A stretch of DNA of 50,514 nt, from contig JAPLDA010000054.1 of the NCBI GenBank assembly GCA_026391945.1, positions 1 to 50,514 of the forward strand, in the 5' to 3' direction. A model generated the notes under the pieces. The model ran no database searches and was not told where the DNA came from. It saw nothing but the letters and a program-made list of their open reading frames with translations. This stretch comes from Bacteroidota bacterium (GTDB lineage: Bacteria; Bacteroidota; Bacteroidia; AKYH767-A; 2013-40CM-41-45). The first letter of the stretch is position 1, and the number at the start of each line of letters is the position of its first letter. Positions 50,213-50,514 of the stretch are shown here, piece by piece. Made by a program: the position numbers and the translations under genes.

Positions 50213-50514
50213 TTATCTGAAAATGATTTGTTGAGAGATGTCGCAGGAAATTCCGGGCTGCACCTTTGATAAATAGGGTATTCGTATTTGTACCGATTGC
50301 TCTCCGCTTCTCGCATCGGCAGTGGTTATCAGCGTGCTGAAGACATTCGGCAATTCTTTTGGTTGATTAAAACGTACATTCCAGTACGGCGTAATTTTTT
50401 CCTTTTCGAAATCAGGAAGCGAACAAGAGGTGTTGAACACATAAAAATCATCTAACCATACAAACAATTCACAAATATCTTTTTCCGGTTCTGAAATTCC
50501 TTTTACGGATTTCA
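50213..50514 (-). CDS. C-terminal part of an unidentified gene running off the window
   Basis: The frame that stops at 50213 stays open to the last base of the window, so at least 100 residues of a larger protein are present (minus strand; the true start lies beyond 50514). The TTG at 50467 is only an internal codon. The visible part includes WLDDFYVFNTSCSLPDFEKE and, later, DARSGEQSVQIRIPYLSKVQ. The last piece resembles the SGEQSVQI-like strand of carbohydrate-binding beta-sandwiches, but this is a faint resemblance. Family is not assigned. Confidence 0.5.
   Translation of the reverse strand, partial: KSVKGISEPEKDICELFVWLDDFYVFNTSCSLPDFEKEKITPYWNVRFNQPKELPNVFSTLITTADARSGEQSVQIRIPYLSKVQPGISCDISQQIIFR

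Overview
The window looks like a chromosomal segment of a Bacteroidota bacterium, probably an environmental member of the Chitinophagales/Sphingobacteriales side of the phylum; this is inferred from content, not from a marker gene. Six predicted secreted proteins end in the type A C-terminal sorting domain used by the type IX secretion system (T9SS). Several upstream regions carry the Bacteroidota promoter pattern (TTTG or TTG at -33, about 19 nt, TAnnTTTG at -7). The gene set (GWxTD-domain protein, DUF4260, SprB-type repeats, MqnA) fits the same phylum. I see no rRNA, tRNA, CRISPR array, insertion sequence or phage gene, and coding density is ordinary.

Layout. 1-2353: a SAM methyltransferase, a small T9SS-exported protein and a long spacer. 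2354-13906: one 3850-residue secreted protein combining Kelch-like, LamG-like, MopE-like, subtilase-like, MBG, SprB and PKD-like segments, closed by a strong terminator. 13970-15362: an RluE-like pseudouridine synthase convergent with mqnA. 15447-18526: a MacAB/Lol-like ABC export operon. 18588-25641: an RND efflux operon headed by its TetR regulator, with a palindromic operator lying exactly on the promoter. 25876-28102: purB and a GT2 glycosyltransferase. 28425-30350: a UbiD-family decarboxylase. 30578-35951: a membrane glycosyltransferase followed on the same strand by an rmuC-GWxTD-rlmB operon. 36115-41493: small secreted T9SS proteins mixed with a nuclease/phosphatase-like secreted protein and a frameshifted TonB-C-like gene. 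41652-45768: an ABC exporter, a CoA-type Nudix hydrolase and a GT22-like mannosyltransferase. 46035-48554: a T9SS protein with a c-type heme motif. 48632-50514: tag, plsC and the C-terminal part of a gene running off the right edge.

How the genes work together. MqnA and the UbiD-family enzyme, 13 kb apart, are both expected in menaquinone synthesis by the futalosine route. The T9SS-tagged proteins would be exported through an outer-membrane machine encoded elsewhere. The two tripartite export systems lie back to back on the minus strand, but only the RND system has a visible dedicated regulator.

Most unusual signals: (i) seven KVVTN pentapeptides with mixed synonymous codons inside an MBG-like domain of the giant protein; (ii) a subtilase-like domain without the HGTH motif, with Glu where the catalytic His is expected; (iii) a TetR operator superimposed on its own promoter; (iv) a single-base frameshift that removes the end of a TonB-C-like domain; (v) families of period-7 and longer spacer repeats, one array lying inside the UbiD reading frame and another supplying the end of a glycosyltransferase gene.
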